Assembly: GCA_002418835.1 (NCBI GenBank) | Contig: DIEX01000018.1 | Location: forward strand, 167,116-231,115 | Direction of reading: 5' to 3' | Source of the DNA: Spirochaetia bacterium UBA5763 | GTDB lineage: Bacteria; Spirochaetota; UBA4802; UBA5550 | Length of the DNA: 64,000 nt | Part shown: positions 26,477 to 35,173 of the stretch, one piece after another | Layout: each line of letters begins with the position of its first letter | Numbering within the stretch: position 1 is the first letter of the stretch | Made by a program: the position numbers and the translations under genes | The notes under the pieces: model-generated | Seen by the model: the letters and a program-made list of their open reading frames with translations, nothing else | The model's database searches: none | What the model was told of the DNA's origin: nothing

Positions 26477-28444
26477 ATGAGCATCGAAGAGAACAGAAAG
26501 CGCCTTGAAAGACAGGCCAGAAGCCTCATGACAGTAAAAGAAATATCCCAGCAGGAGCGGGACAGGCTCAACGCGATTATGCGTGATAAGGATATTTCCC
26601 CTGAAGAGAAATATAACTCAATAATCAGACTTCTCCGGAAGCTTCCCGATAGAGAGATGCTGGACATGGATGATGCCGCCAGTGCACCTGAAAATCCTGA
26701 TATGATTAAAGAAAAAAGCCGCATCGTTAAACCAAATCCCCGTGGGGAGAAAAAGAGCGACTCCTACGCGGATATCCCTGATACAAGAAGACCCTTCGTA
26801 AACGGCCCCACGGAAACTTCTCTCTACATAGATGATATTTATATTAAATACAGAAGGTTCAGGCTTTTTAAGAAGAGGAGACTTGTAGAGAGAAATAACT
26901 GGTTCGGTTTCGGATTTAACAAACGCCTTATTCCTGCCAAGAAATTCATGGAGATACTTTCGTTAATCCATACCTATCAGGAAACACTCCTTGCGAGGCT
27001 TCCGTTATTCCTCGATGCTATTCTTAAAAGTGAAGATATAGATAGTCCTGTAGAATACAATTACCTTAAGATGCTCAGGCGCTGGATGTCCATTACTCCA
27101 TTCACAGCTGTGCAGTCTCACAGGATAAAATGGATGGAGCAGTGGGGATTCGAAAGAGAACTCCGCGCCTTTACCATGAACCATTATGCATTCCTGAAAA
27201 TTGAATTGAAGCAGAGAGAAAACCTCCTTGCATTTACTGAAAATCTTCTAAGGGAACAGCCTGATCTGCTGAAAGAGGAGATTTCCGAGAATGACGATAA
27301 GGGTACCGCTGTGAGGAAAGAGAACAGCAACTATCGCAAGGAGAAGGAGATTTATGATTATATGGGGGCAATGCGATCCTTTGTAACCATTCCCGGTGAG
27401 AATGACAGCCTCCTTGCAGCGGAGCTGCGCAAACGGTACGATATTTACTCTCTGACAGAATTTATAAATATGTCGCTGGAGGCACTTGTTTTCCAGAGGC
27501 CCTTTGCCATTACAGAGATTCGCGATTATTACGATATAAAACCCGCTGCGGTGAGCAGCGAAATATGGGACTGTAGTCCTGAAAAGCTGAAAGCCTTCGG
27601 CAAAGACCCTGAATCAAAGAGAAAAAAGAGACTTGAAAAGCTGAACAGGGATCTTCAGTGGTTTGATACTGTTTCAAGGCTTGTGAATATTGATGAAAAC
27701 GGACAGAACCTGATAACAAAATCTGTTGAAGAGCAGTGGAAACTTGCTGATCGTGTAAACAGGGATGCTGCGGACTCCTTTAAGAAAAACTTTATCGTAT
27801 ATCTTGAGGGTGCTGTCCACTATTTCAAAGATCTTCTTCTTCAGATATTAGACGGAAGCCCTCTTCTCCTTGAAAAGAACGGAGTGCAGAGGGAGGGGGC
27901 TCTTTTTACACCTGATTATTTTCGTGAAGAGATCAGGGAGCTGGAATCACTCCTTGATACTTTTTTTACATTCCGCAACCACAACCCTACATTAAAAATT
28001 TCCGACGATGAAGTAAAAAAGATAATGCTTAAAAAAATTTCCTCCATGGATCATGTGGAGACACTTATCTATAAAGGGGGAAGTGTCTTCTATGCTTTCG
28101 GGAAAAAGCTCCATGAGGTGTATCACAGACATATATTTACAGATACGGGAGCTGTTGTTACTGCAAAACCTCTCTCGCTGTCAGATACCGGTGAGCCTGA
28201 TAAAGGGGGGATACCCTTTGCGGATTTTACTCTCAGGGGGACTGCTGTTAATACACCTCTCTTCAGGAGAATAGCGGGGCAGAGAATACTCAGTGAGTCA
28301 AAACGGGGGGGGATTTATATTTTTATTATAGCCTTCTGCTACCAGATGTCAAATCTCTGCATCTACCCCATGATACAGAATGATATTACAAAAAGAGACC
28401 TGCTCAAGAGAGAGATTACTGATCTTAAAGGAGACACTGAATGA
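26477..28444 (+). CDS. Hypothetical cytoplasmic protein coupled to a penicillin-acylase gene
   Basis: 655 aa, no signal peptide, highly charged. Residues 1-60 form a basic-acidic helical segment (QEISQQERDRLN-like), then a low-complexity linker to about 115, then a long helical body with many Trp and Phe residues (RWMSITPFTAVQSHRIKWMEQWGFERE). Near the end there is one hydrophobic stretch (GGIYIFIIAFCYQMSNLCIY) that may insert in the membrane. No family recognised. The stop overlaps the ATG of the next gene by 4 bp (ATGA), strong evidence for coupled expression. Function unknown. Confidence 0.7.
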   Translation: MSIEENRKRLERQARSLMTVKEISQQERDRLNAIMRDKDISPEEKYNSIIRLLRKLPDREMLDMDDAASAPENPDMIKEKSRIVKPNPRGEKKSDSYADIPDTRRPFVNGPTETSLYIDDIYIKYRRFRLFKKRRLVERNNWFGFGFNKRLIPAKKFMEILSLIHTYQETLLARLPLFLDAILKSEDIDSPVEYNYLKMLRRWMSITPFTAVQSHRIKWMEQWGFERELRAFTMNHYAFLKIELKQRENLLAFTENLLREQPDLLKEEISENDDKGTAVRKENSNYRKEKEIYDYMGAMRSFVTIPGENDSLLAAELRKRYDIYSLTEFINMSLEALVFQRPFAITEIRDYYDIKPAAVSSEIWDCSPEKLKAFGKDPESKRKKRLEKLNRDLQWFDTVSRLVNIDENGQNLITKSVEEQWKLADRVNRDAADSFKKNFIVYLEGAVHYFKDLLLQILDGSPLLLEKNGVQREGALFTPDYFREEIRELESLLDTFFTFRNHNPTLKISDDEVKKIMLKKISSMDHVETLIYKGGSVFYAFGKKLHEVYHRHIFTDTGAVVTAKPLSLSDTGEPDKGGIPFADFTLRGTAVNTPLFRRIAGQRILSESKRGGIYIFIIAFCYQMSNLCIYPMIQNDITKRDLLKREITDLKGDTE

Positions 28445-30609
28445 TACTTAAAGATAAACCTGTTCTGCTGAAAGGGAAAGACGGCAGCATCGAAATCCTG
28501 CGGAACATATATGGTGTGCCGGAGATAACAGCAGCTACATCCCGCGACAGCGCGTTTGCACTTGGGTGGGTGCATGCCAATGACAGACAGCTTCAGATGA
28601 TGCTTACGCGTGTGATACTTGAGGGTAAAGCTGCTGAAAAACTTGCCGCAGACACGGCGCTTATAGAAGCAGATAAATATATACGTTCACTAAATCTCTA
28701 TCCTGATATGGATGAACAGGCGAGACGAATTGAACCGGAAGTGCTTGAATGCGCTCAGTGCTATGTTGAGGGGATTAACCTTTACCTCGAAAGTACTTCT
28801 CATCTGCCTGAATTCAGGCTGCTCAAATACAGGCCTGAGCCATGGACGCTGAAAGATACAATGCTGCTTGCCAAGGTCTTTGCATACTTCGGGCTTGCGG
28901 ACGCCCAGGGGAATATGGAGAAGCTCATTGTACAGATGGTACAGAATGATATTGATGAGAAAAAGATAAAAGAACTCTTCCCTTACCTGAAAGAGGAGAT
29001 CGATAAAGATCTTTTGAAGAAAGTTAAACTGGCTCCACCTATTGTACCTGAAGCGTTGAGGTGGCTCTCTGCTGTGCCCAGGTTTACCGGCAGCAATAAC
29101 TGGGTAGTGGACGGTATGCACACAAGAACAGGAAAGCCTCTGTTATGCGGTGATCCTCATCTTGAAGTAAACAGGATGCCCGCAATATGGCATGAGATTG
29201 TGATAAGGCTCCCCCGCGATACATATATCGGCTTTGCCCTTCCCGGCACTCCGAGTATTGTAGTGGGTAGAAACAGGACTCTCTCTTTTTCGCCAACATA
29301 TACTTTTATGGATATGCTGGATTTCAGGATAGAAGAGTGCAGGGACGGCATGTACAGGCGCGGAAGCAGGTGGATACCATTTGATGTCAGGCGCGAAGTC
29401 ATTAAAACAAAGAAGGGCGAAGAGATAAAAGTTGATTTCTACGAAAATGAGCACGGCATACTTGAGGGGGATCCCCTTGAGCCGGGATTTTATCTTGTGC
29501 GGTCATGGTCTGCACAGAGGGGCTGCGGCGCGCAGGAGCTGAACGTAATACATAATGTGATGAAGTCAAAAACTGTCCGTGAGGCGATGAAGCATTACCG
29601 TAATCTCGATGCCGCTTCATTCAACTTTCTCATGGCGGACAGTTCAGGGAACATAGGATACCAGATGAGCGGCAGGCTCTTTGCCCGGCCCAGGGGTGTC
29701 AGCGGCCTTATTCCTCTGCCGGGATGGGAGAGTAAGTATAACAGCAGGGGCTTTGTCCCTAAAACATCTCTCCCCTTCCTGTATAATCCCCCTGAAGGGA
29801 TTATAGTTACAGCAAACCAGGATCTGAACCATCTTGGCAAGTCAGAGCCGATAAACCTCCCCATGGCGCCATACCGCGCTGAAAGGATTGAATATCTTCT
29901 GAAAAAGAGAAAGAAACTGGATACAGAATATATGCAGGAGATACATTACGACCTTTACTCTCTGCAAGCTGAAAGGTTCATGAAACTCCTTGCACCTCTG
30001 ATTTCAGACACAGCAAACGGAAAAATTCTGAAAGAGTGGGACTACAGATACAATGCTGATTCGGAGGGCGCTTCAATTTTTGAAAATGTCTACAGGGCAG
30101 TACTTCTTCGTGTATTCGGCGATCACGGATTCGGCCGTGAATCCCTGAACTATCTCCTTGATGAGACAGGTATTTTTAACGATTATTTCGGCAACTTTGA
30201 TAATATTATATTCAACCGGAAATCAGCATGGTTCAGAACAGGAACCAGGGAGGATGTTCTCCGCATGGCAATTGATGAAGGTCTCAGGGTAAAAGTCAAA
30301 CCCTACGGGAAGACCCGAAGACTTTATTTTAAACATCTCCTTTTCGGAGATAAGCTCCCTTCTTTTATAGGCCTTGATTACGGCCCTGTTGAGCTTCCTG
30401 GGAACAGGGCAACTGTGACACAGGGGCAGATATTCAAATCCGCAGGCAGGACAACAACATTCAGCCCTTCATGCAGAATAATTGCTGATATGTCCGGAGC
30501 AGAACTGCTGACAAATATGCCCGGCGGTAATTGCGACAGGCCTTTCTCTAAATGGTATAAAAACAATATGAATGACTGGCTTGGGGGAGTTTATAAAAAG
30601 CTTTCATGA
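28441..30609 (+). CDS. Penicillin-acylase-family Ntn hydrolase
   Basis: 722 aa with the penicillin amidase order: alpha region with IYGVPEI and LGWVHANDRQLQM, a spacer, then GSNNWVVDG, where Ser218 would become the nucleophilic N-terminus of the beta chain after self-cleavage. LCGDPHLEVNRMPAIWHEI and the late Asn region (GNRATVTQG) fit the family. Members hydrolyse amide bonds in penicillins, acyl-homoserine lactones or other N-acyl compounds. Most are exported, but here the N-terminus (MILKDKPVLLKGKDG) has no signal peptide and starts directly with the alpha-domain motif. It is coupled by a 4-bp overlap to the unknown gene before it. Confidence 0.9.
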   Translation: MILKDKPVLLKGKDGSIEILRNIYGVPEITAATSRDSAFALGWVHANDRQLQMMLTRVILEGKAAEKLAADTALIEADKYIRSLNLYPDMDEQARRIEPEVLECAQCYVEGINLYLESTSHLPEFRLLKYRPEPWTLKDTMLLAKVFAYFGLADAQGNMEKLIVQMVQNDIDEKKIKELFPYLKEEIDKDLLKKVKLAPPIVPEALRWLSAVPRFTGSNNWVVDGMHTRTGKPLLCGDPHLEVNRMPAIWHEIVIRLPRDTYIGFALPGTPSIVVGRNRTLSFSPTYTFMDMLDFRIEECRDGMYRRGSRWIPFDVRREVIKTKKGEEIKVDFYENEHGILEGDPLEPGFYLVRSWSAQRGCGAQELNVIHNVMKSKTVREAMKHYRNLDAASFNFLMADSSGNIGYQMSGRLFARPRGVSGLIPLPGWESKYNSRGFVPKTSLPFLYNPPEGIIVTANQDLNHLGKSEPINLPMAPYRAERIEYLLKKRKKLDTEYMQEIHYDLYSLQAERFMKLLAPLISDTANGKILKEWDYRYNADSEGASIFENVYRAVLLRVFGDHGFGRESLNYLLDETGIFNDYFGNFDNIIFNRKSAWFRTGTREDVLRMAIDEGLRVKVKPYGKTRRLYFKHLLFGDKLPSFIGLDYGPVELPGNRATVTQGQIFKSAGRTTTFSPSCRIIADMSGAELLTNMPGGNCDRPFSKWYKNNMNDWLGGVYKKLS

Positions 30610-30616
30610 TTTATTC

Positions 30617-30645
30617 TTGACATGTTATTTTTATGTGCATATTAT
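30617..30645 (+). promoter_or_regulatory. Sigma-70-type promoter
   Basis: TTGACA at 30617-30622, 17-bp spacer, TATTAT at 30640-30645; 33 bp upstream of the lipoprotein start. Strong by consensus. Confidence 0.65.
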
Positions 30646-30677
30646 AAAATTGAAATCCAACCTGTGGAGGAGAAACT

Positions 30678-30959
30678 ATGCGTTTCTGGAATTTTCTGAT
30701 TATGGCTGCTCTTGTACTCTCACTTTCAGCCGGATGTGGCAGTAAAAACAAAGTAATGACCATAGAGGATTACGCAAAGATTGAGAGCGAAATGGAACTG
30801 CCTGATCCCGAAATTGATCCTGCAAGGGTAGGAGCGGTGTCATCAAAATACGGTTACACCTATGAGCAGTACAAGGAATTTTATGATAAGGTTCAGAAAG
30901 ATCCGGAACTGCAGGAAAAACTCGGTGAACTGACACTTAAGAAACAGAAGAACCAGTAA
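30678..30959 (+). CDS. Small predicted lipoprotein
   Basis: 93 aa with a type II signal peptide (MRFWNFLIMAALVLSLSAGC, lipobox Leu-Ser-Ala-Gly-Cys variant, Cys20). The mature part is short, acidic then helical, with YEQYKEFYDKVQKDPELQEKL, which is likely a helix pair. GGAGGAG lies just upstream of the ATG, and a strong promoter precedes it. Monocistronic, convergent with the phosphoesterase gene 12 bp away. Function unknown. Confidence 0.75.
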   Translation: MRFWNFLIMAALVLSLSAGCGSKNKVMTIEDYAKIESEMELPDPEIDPARVGAVSSKYGYTYEQYKEFYDKVQKDPELQEKLGELTLKKQKNQ

Positions 30960-30971
30960 AGGCCCGCATCA

Positions 30972-31442
30972 TTATACGATGCGTTTCTGTTCAAATATCC
31001 ATTCTTTATCGTCTCCGATTGTAATAATCCCGTAACTCCCGGTGGAGAGATCCCCCGGATTAAAAAGTACGGGATTATTATTACTTAGAAAGCTCTGATG
31101 AGTATGCCCGAAGAACACAATATCTGCCGCAATCTCGTCAGCAAATTTTGCAAGAGAAAATATCCCTGATTTGACATTAAACAGATGCCCGTGTGTAATC
31201 AGCACTTTTTTCCCCTCAATATTTTCAATAAGGGAACTCTCCTCATCCGGAGAAGAATAAATATCCGTGTTGCCCGCAACAGCAAGAACAACGCAGTTCC
31301 CGGGGATATCCGCACTCCTTAAATCCTTAACGCCGTCACCGCAGTGAATAATAATATCAAAGGGAGCGGAGATATCTATGCAGCGCTGAAGAGTCTCTCT
31401 CCTGCCGTGCGTATCTGAAACAACAAGGATTTTTGCGGTCAT
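30972..31442 (-). CDS. yfcE: YfcE/MJ0936-type metallophosphoesterase
   Basis: 156 aa with all metal-binding motifs of the small calcineurin-like family in order: VVSDTHGR, IIHCGDG, AVAGNTD, ITHGHLF and FFGHTHQ. Such proteins are cytoplasmic metal-dependent phosphodiesterases, usually assayed on artificial substrates. Start overlaps the stop of the upstream receiver-PP2C gene by 4 bp, so it may be coupled to that regulator. Confidence 0.9.
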   Translation of the reverse strand: MTAKILVVSDTHGRRETLQRCIDISAPFDIIIHCGDGVKDLRSADIPGNCVVLAVAGNTDIYSSPDEESSLIENIEGKKVLITHGHLFNVKSGIFSLAKFADEIAADIVFFGHTHQSFLSNNNPVLFNPGDLSTGSYGIITIGDDKEWIFEQKRIV

Positions 31443-32539
31443 TTTTTCCTGATAACCATTATTGTGCAGTCATCCGAGCGGATATATTTCTGTTCTGAAA
31501 TTACAGATGTGAATTCAAGAAATGATTCTCTCCCTGTTACAGGTTTTTCTGTGAGTGTTTTAAGGAATTCATTCAGTTCAATTTTGTGGTAATTGTCATC
31601 AATTACATCTTCAAGCCCGTCGGTGAAGATAAAGAGGGAGTCCCCCTTCTCCATAAATGCATCATAAGTAGGGTAAACCACGTCTTTAATGGGTCCGAGA
31701 AACGGGTCACTCCCGGGCAGTGATTTATATCCTGAAGAGTTAATTATATAGGGGTTCGGGTGACCCGCATTGGCGTATTTCAGATTACCTGTGGCGCTCT
31801 CAATAATTCCGCAGAACATTGTGACAAAAGATTCAACAGGGAGGTTTGCCGCAAGTTCCTGGTTAACAATAGTCATAATCTTCCCGGGGTCCTCAGTCTC
31901 CTTAACTGCATTTCGGAAAACCATCTTTACAATGGCAGTAAACATCGACGCGGATATGCTGTGTCCTGAAACGTCCGCAACAAAGAACATGATGCTGTCA
32001 TTCCGGAAATGGATATAATCATAAAGGTCGCCACCGATGTCAGAAAGGGGTTGAGACCAGCAGTGAATATCCACATCGTCCGAAATATAATCCGGGTCAG
32101 GATAAATATATTTTTGCAGCTTCCGGGCCATAAAGAGTTCGATCTTCATGAACTCATTAAAATCGAGGATCTCACCTATCTTCAGCCCGTTTTCAATCCT
32201 CTTGAGCATAACCTCTGTCTGCTCCGGTTTGGTGATGAAGTCATAAGCCCCGAGTTTATAGCTCTCAATGCGGAGGTCGGCGTCGTGGTTCCCTGACACC
32301 ATGAGCACAGGCTTACTGGTGATATTGCTTTTTCTTATATGGCGCAGAACATCAAGGCCGTTCATGTGAGGCATATACATATCGAGAACAATGAGGTCAA
32401 CATAAAGGGACTCGAGCTTTTCAATGGCCTCGAGCCCGTCCTGGGCGGTAAATACGACATAACCCGCCCTGGTAAGGATTTTTTTCATGAAGTCGCGGAT
32501 CTGAGCTTCATCATCAATAAGTAGAATTCTTTTTTTCAT
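31439..32539 (-). CDS. Receiver domain fused to PP2C-type (SpoIIE/RsbU) phosphatase
   Basis: 366 aa. The receiver (about 1-120) has LLIDDEAQ, phospho-Asp in LIVLDMYMP and the Lys of FITKPE. The phosphatase (about 150-366) has GGDLYDYI, FFVADVSGHSISASM, the ANAGHPNPY motif and FTDGLED, which provide the metal-binding Asp residues. Such proteins usually dephosphorylate an anti-sigma-factor antagonist (STAS protein) when the receiver is phosphorylated. No STAS or anti-sigma gene is adjacent. First gene of a two-gene minus-strand unit with the phosphoesterase. Confidence 0.92.
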   Translation of the reverse strand: MKKRILLIDDEAQIRDFMKKILTRAGYVVFTAQDGLEAIEKLESLYVDLIVLDMYMPHMNGLDVLRHIRKSNITSKPVLMVSGNHDADLRIESYKLGAYDFITKPEQTEVMLKRIENGLKIGEILDFNEFMKIELFMARKLQKYIYPDPDYISDDVDIHCWSQPLSDIGGDLYDYIHFRNDSIMFFVADVSGHSISASMFTAIVKMVFRNAVKETEDPGKIMTIVNQELAANLPVESFVTMFCGIIESATGNLKYANAGHPNPYIINSSGYKSLPGSDPFLGPIKDVVYPTYDAFMEKGDSLFIFTDGLEDVIDDNYHKIELNEFLKTLTEKPVTGRESFLEFTSVISEQKYIRSDDCTIMVIRKK

Positions 32540-32621
32540 TAATTATTCCTGATATCTGGATATTAACAGGAGATTGCGGAAAGGTCAAGAGTAAAAATTT
32601 TTATGCAGAGACGCAGATTTT

Positions 32622-33149
32622 TTACCGGAAGATGCTTCCGCAGGCGCTGCACTTTCCGGTCTCCCCTTCGTGGAGGATCTGTTCAATGGCGGCACCGCAG
32701 TTGGGACAGGTGTGAATTTTTTTTGCTTCTGAAGGTGCCCCTTCCATAAAGAATTCATCTGTGTTGCGGTCCATGTAGCCTTTGATCATGTCGAGGCTTA
32801 TAGCTCTATTCAGAAGCTCGCGCGCATCCATTTCACCAATACCGAGGTTCCGGCTTATCTCTGCAACGCTTATCCGCCTGTATGCTTTTATAAGAGAAGT
32901 TATCTGCTTCAGCCGCTCCTCATATTGAGTATGCCTCTGCCCGCTTCTGAAGAGAGCAACCCCCGGAATAATCAGGCAGAGAGCAAGGCCCATAAAAATA
33001 ATAGCTGTTGCAACACCTTCAGCCTTGTTCATGCTGTAGTCAGTTATAAAACCGAAAATGGATATAAGAAGCAGAAGAACTCCGGAAACAAAAAGAATAA
33101 CTCCTGTTGTTTTTTTAACGGTATCTTTGATGAAAAATAGAAATTTCAA
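32622..33149 (-). CDS. Membrane protein with winged-helix-like and zinc-ribbon domains
   Basis: 175 aa from a TTG at 33149, preferred because GGGGAG lies about eight bases upstream; the longer ATG frame to 33293 overlaps the neighbouring gene in another frame and makes no sense as a leader. Two membrane helices (about 14-32 and 44-62) come first, then a short helix-turn-helix-like unit (ISVAEISRNLGIGEMDARELL), and a C-terminal zinc ribbon with CPNC and CSAC. It looks like a membrane-tethered protein whose DNA-binding-like and Zn parts face the cytoplasm. No named family recognised. Last gene of a three-gene cluster. Confidence 0.7.
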   Translation of the reverse strand: MKFLFFIKDTVKKTTGVILFVSGVLLLLISIFGFITDYSMNKAEGVATAIIFMGLALCLIIPGVALFRSGQRHTQYEERLKQITSLIKAYRRISVAEISRNLGIGEMDARELLNRAISLDMIKGYMDRNTDEFFMEGAPSEAKKIHTCPNCGAAIEQILHEGETGKCSACGSIFR

Positions 33150-33153
33150 GGAA

Positions 33154-33591
33154 TCAGCTCCCCTTTTCAGTATCTTTTTTCCTGTTTTCAAGGAAGAGCA
33201 TAGCTCCCCCCATTGATGATATAATGAGCATGAATACTGCAGTTTTAAGCCCAAGCATTGATCCCCCTTTTCTCCTGTCCAGAAGAAGCTCAAGGTAAAC
33301 CTTTTCCTCCGCTTTAATCTCCCCGCCGCTGTTGATCATGAAATCAAAATACCTGATTGTATTTTTGACTGCTGTGCCGTCAGAGTCCCAGTACCTGTAT
33401 CCCGCGAAAAGCTGAGGTTCACGGAGCATAACATACCCCTGCTTCATCGTTTCAGCTGAGGAGATGAGCGTAGCAGCAGCAGGCTCAATAGAGAGCTTCG
33501 AGTAAAGCGAAACTCCTCCGGTAAAAAGAGCGATTACAAGTGGTACAATTATGAAGGCTTTATAAAGATTGCTGTCGTTTATATTTTCCAT
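33154..33591 (-). CDS. Small two-helix membrane protein
   Basis: 145 aa with a hydrophobic helix at about 12-32 and another near 112-133, and between them a segment of about 75 residues that would lie in the periplasm and carries Trp and Tyr residues (GYRYWDSDG). The end is a short basic tail. Its start overlaps the preceding lipoprotein gene by one base and it lies 4 bp before the zinc-ribbon gene. Function unknown. Confidence 0.65.
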   Translation of the reverse strand: MENINDSNLYKAFIIVPLVIALFTGGVSLYSKLSIEPAAATLISSAETMKQGYVMLREPQLFAGYRYWDSDGTAVKNTIRYFDFMINSGGEIKAEEKVYLELLLDRRKGGSMLGLKTAVFMLIISSMGGAMLFLENRKKDTEKGS

Positions 33592-34070
33592 TATTTAACC
33601 TTTTCGCCAAGGAGTTTCACAATATCTTTTTTCTCAAATTTTATGGAATCCAGTTTTACATTTTTATCATCAAGAAACCTGTTCCCCGGCTCGTCAGGTG
33701 CCCCTAATTTATCCGGTGATACAGCAAGCATGCTGAAAAGCTTCTCAGCCTTTTCACCTTTTATATCGATTTTTTCTTTGATAACTCCTGTTTCAAAAGG
33801 GAGTATTGCCGGAATTTTAAAGGGTATGGATATAAGTTCATCTCCAGAATCGTTAACCAGTAAAATATCACCCTCTATATTTATAAAGGCAGTTGAATCA
33901 TTCTCGTTCTTGATCCCCCCGGTAAAAAATATTGACCAGCTTTTATCTTCACCCTGCACAACAGCCGCTTTAACAGATGGAGAGATAACCCTTTCGGGAG
34001 TTTTGGCACATGAGGTGATGAGTGAAACCGCTGCAAGGAGGAGAATCCCCCTGAGGTATAATTTATGCAT
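33591..34070 (-). CDS. Predicted lipoprotein
   Basis: 159 aa with a type II signal peptide ending LITSC (Cys21). The mature domain is of mixed beta character (IFFTGGIKNENDSTAFINIEGDIL), similar in feel to small immunoglobulin-like domains that modify envelope proteins. AGGAGA lies upstream of the ATG. It heads a three-gene cluster whose genes overlap or touch (1 bp, then 4 bp), suggesting one complex spanning periplasm, membrane and cytoplasm. That link is inference. Confidence 0.7.
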   Translation of the reverse strand: MHKLYLRGILLLAAVSLITSCAKTPERVISPSVKAAVVQGEDKSWSIFFTGGIKNENDSTAFINIEGDILLVNDSGDELISIPFKIPAILPFETGVIKEKIDIKGEKAEKLFSMLAVSPDKLGAPDEPGNRFLDDKNVKLDSIKFEKKDIVKLLGEKVK

Positions 34071-34159
34071 TAATTTATGGTCTCCTGTGGATCTTTTGTA
34101 TAAAAAAGATCATATTAAGTGAAATGAAAGTCAAGAAAAATACTGCGGAGGGGGCCTGC

Positions 34160-34654
34160 CTATTTCAGCAGGACAAATACCCCTGATATTATGGTTGTCA
34201 CAAGAGTAAAGCCGATGCCCATGAACCACATCATCATGTTGAAACGTTTATCCATCTGGTCAAAACGTTTGTCCATGTCAGTACGCATTTCCTGAAAACG
34301 GGTATTGGTATCAGTACGCATCTCTTCGAAGCGTTTGTCAACCTGCTCGAACCTGGAGTTCATGTCAGTACGCATATCTTCAAAACGCCTGTCTACCTGT
34401 TCAAAACGCTTATCCATGTTTGCCTGCATCTCTTCAAAGCGCTTATCCATCATTTTCAGAACTTCATGTATAAGTTCCCTCTGATGCTTCAGCTCCTCTT
34501 CAACGCGGACAATGCGCTCGTAGATGTCGATTTTTATGTCGCTGTACCTGTAGATATCCTGTGCGCTTTTAAGCACAGGGTATTTTTCAGCCAGGTAGCT
34601 GCCGATCTGTTCAAGTTCTTCATCTGTGAATTTTGAAGACATATCTTTAATCAT
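34160..34654 (-). CDS. Tail-anchored coiled-coil protein with hendecad repeats
   Basis: 164 aa. A helical head (about 1-60) is followed by about seven copies of an 11-residue unit of the type MDKRFEEMRTD (about 68-138), forming a right-handed coiled coil, and a single membrane helix at the very C-terminus (about 140-162). This resembles the DUF1640/CCDC90-like architecture. AAGGTG lies five bases upstream of ATG 34654. Stand-alone gene; function unknown, possibly a membrane-anchored spacer. Confidence 0.75.
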   Translation of the reverse strand: MIKDMSSKFTDEELEQIGSYLAEKYPVLKSAQDIYRYSDIKIDIYERIVRVEEELKHQRELIHEVLKMMDKRFEEMQANMDKRFEQVDRRFEDMRTDMNSRFEQVDKRFEEMRTDTNTRFQEMRTDMDKRFDQMDKRFNMMMWFMGIGFTLVTTIISGVFVLLK

Positions 34655-34740
34655 CCTTTCACCTTAAGTATTAATTTATTCCGGGGTATTGTCAAGTATT
34701 ACTGGTGTGAATACGTCTGCTGATGTGGGAATTTGAAAAT

Positions 34741-34773
34741 TTTTTCTCGCAAAGGCGCAGAGAAAGGAAAAAG
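34741..34773. repeat. CGCAAAGGCGC repeat, family B copy 1
   Basis: TCTCGCAAAGGCGCAGAGAAAGG, related to the copies at 38301-38366 and, on the other strand, 38625-38660. It lies in the 519-bp gap before the porin genes, together with the 11-bp phased repeats and the promoter. Confidence 0.5.
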
Positions 34774-34880
34774 ATTTAAAAAAGGGGGAGAGGGTTCGGG
34801 ATAGAAAGGCTGGAGGGAATTTTTAGAAGAGAAAGTAAAATTTCGGGCAGCAGGTGCTTCTCTTTTCCGGGTTTTTTATA

Positions 34881-34922
34881 ACGAAGCCAACACGAAGCCT
34901 TCCCGAAGCCAATACGAAGAAA
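34881..34922 (+). repeat. Four 11-bp phased direct repeats (ACGAAGCC)
   Basis: Copies start at 34881, 34892, 34903 and 34914, exactly 11 bp apart, about one helical turn: ACGAAGCCA, ACGAAGCCT, CCGAAGCCA and the decayed ACGAAGAAA. A reverse copy AGCTTCGTA is at 34958-34966. Located about 160 bp upstream of the porin -35 element. Could be a regulator-binding array. Confidence 0.55.
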
Positions 34923-35079
34923 ACTCTGCCGGTTTGTGTAAAATTCAGATTATAACAGCTTCGTACAGCCTGAAGAGTCTTATGTAAAATACTTAACAAA
35001 AATTAGCGTTTTAGAGTTTATATAAAGAAACTGTTCAGACCAATCGGGTTATTTTGCTCGGTTTTTTTGGAATTCCTGC

Positions 35080-35112
35080 TTGACATACGAAAAATGGAAT
35101 TTATGTATATTA
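35080..35112 (+). promoter_or_regulatory. Promoter of the first porin gene
   Basis: TTGACA at 35080-35085; possible -10 elements are TATGTA at 35102 (16-bp spacing) or TATATT at 35106 (20-bp spacing). The second porin gene has a TTGACA at a similar distance. Confidence 0.5.
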
Positions 35113-35173
35113 CAATAAGGTTAACTAAAATGAATTAACCTTAAAATTTTAATTAAATGTTTAGGAGAGCACA

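Noticed and set aside
34230..34450. Possible tandem DNA repeat or CRISPR-like array
   Set aside because: The periodicity comes from the 11-residue coiled-coil repeats of the coding sequence; there are no spacers.
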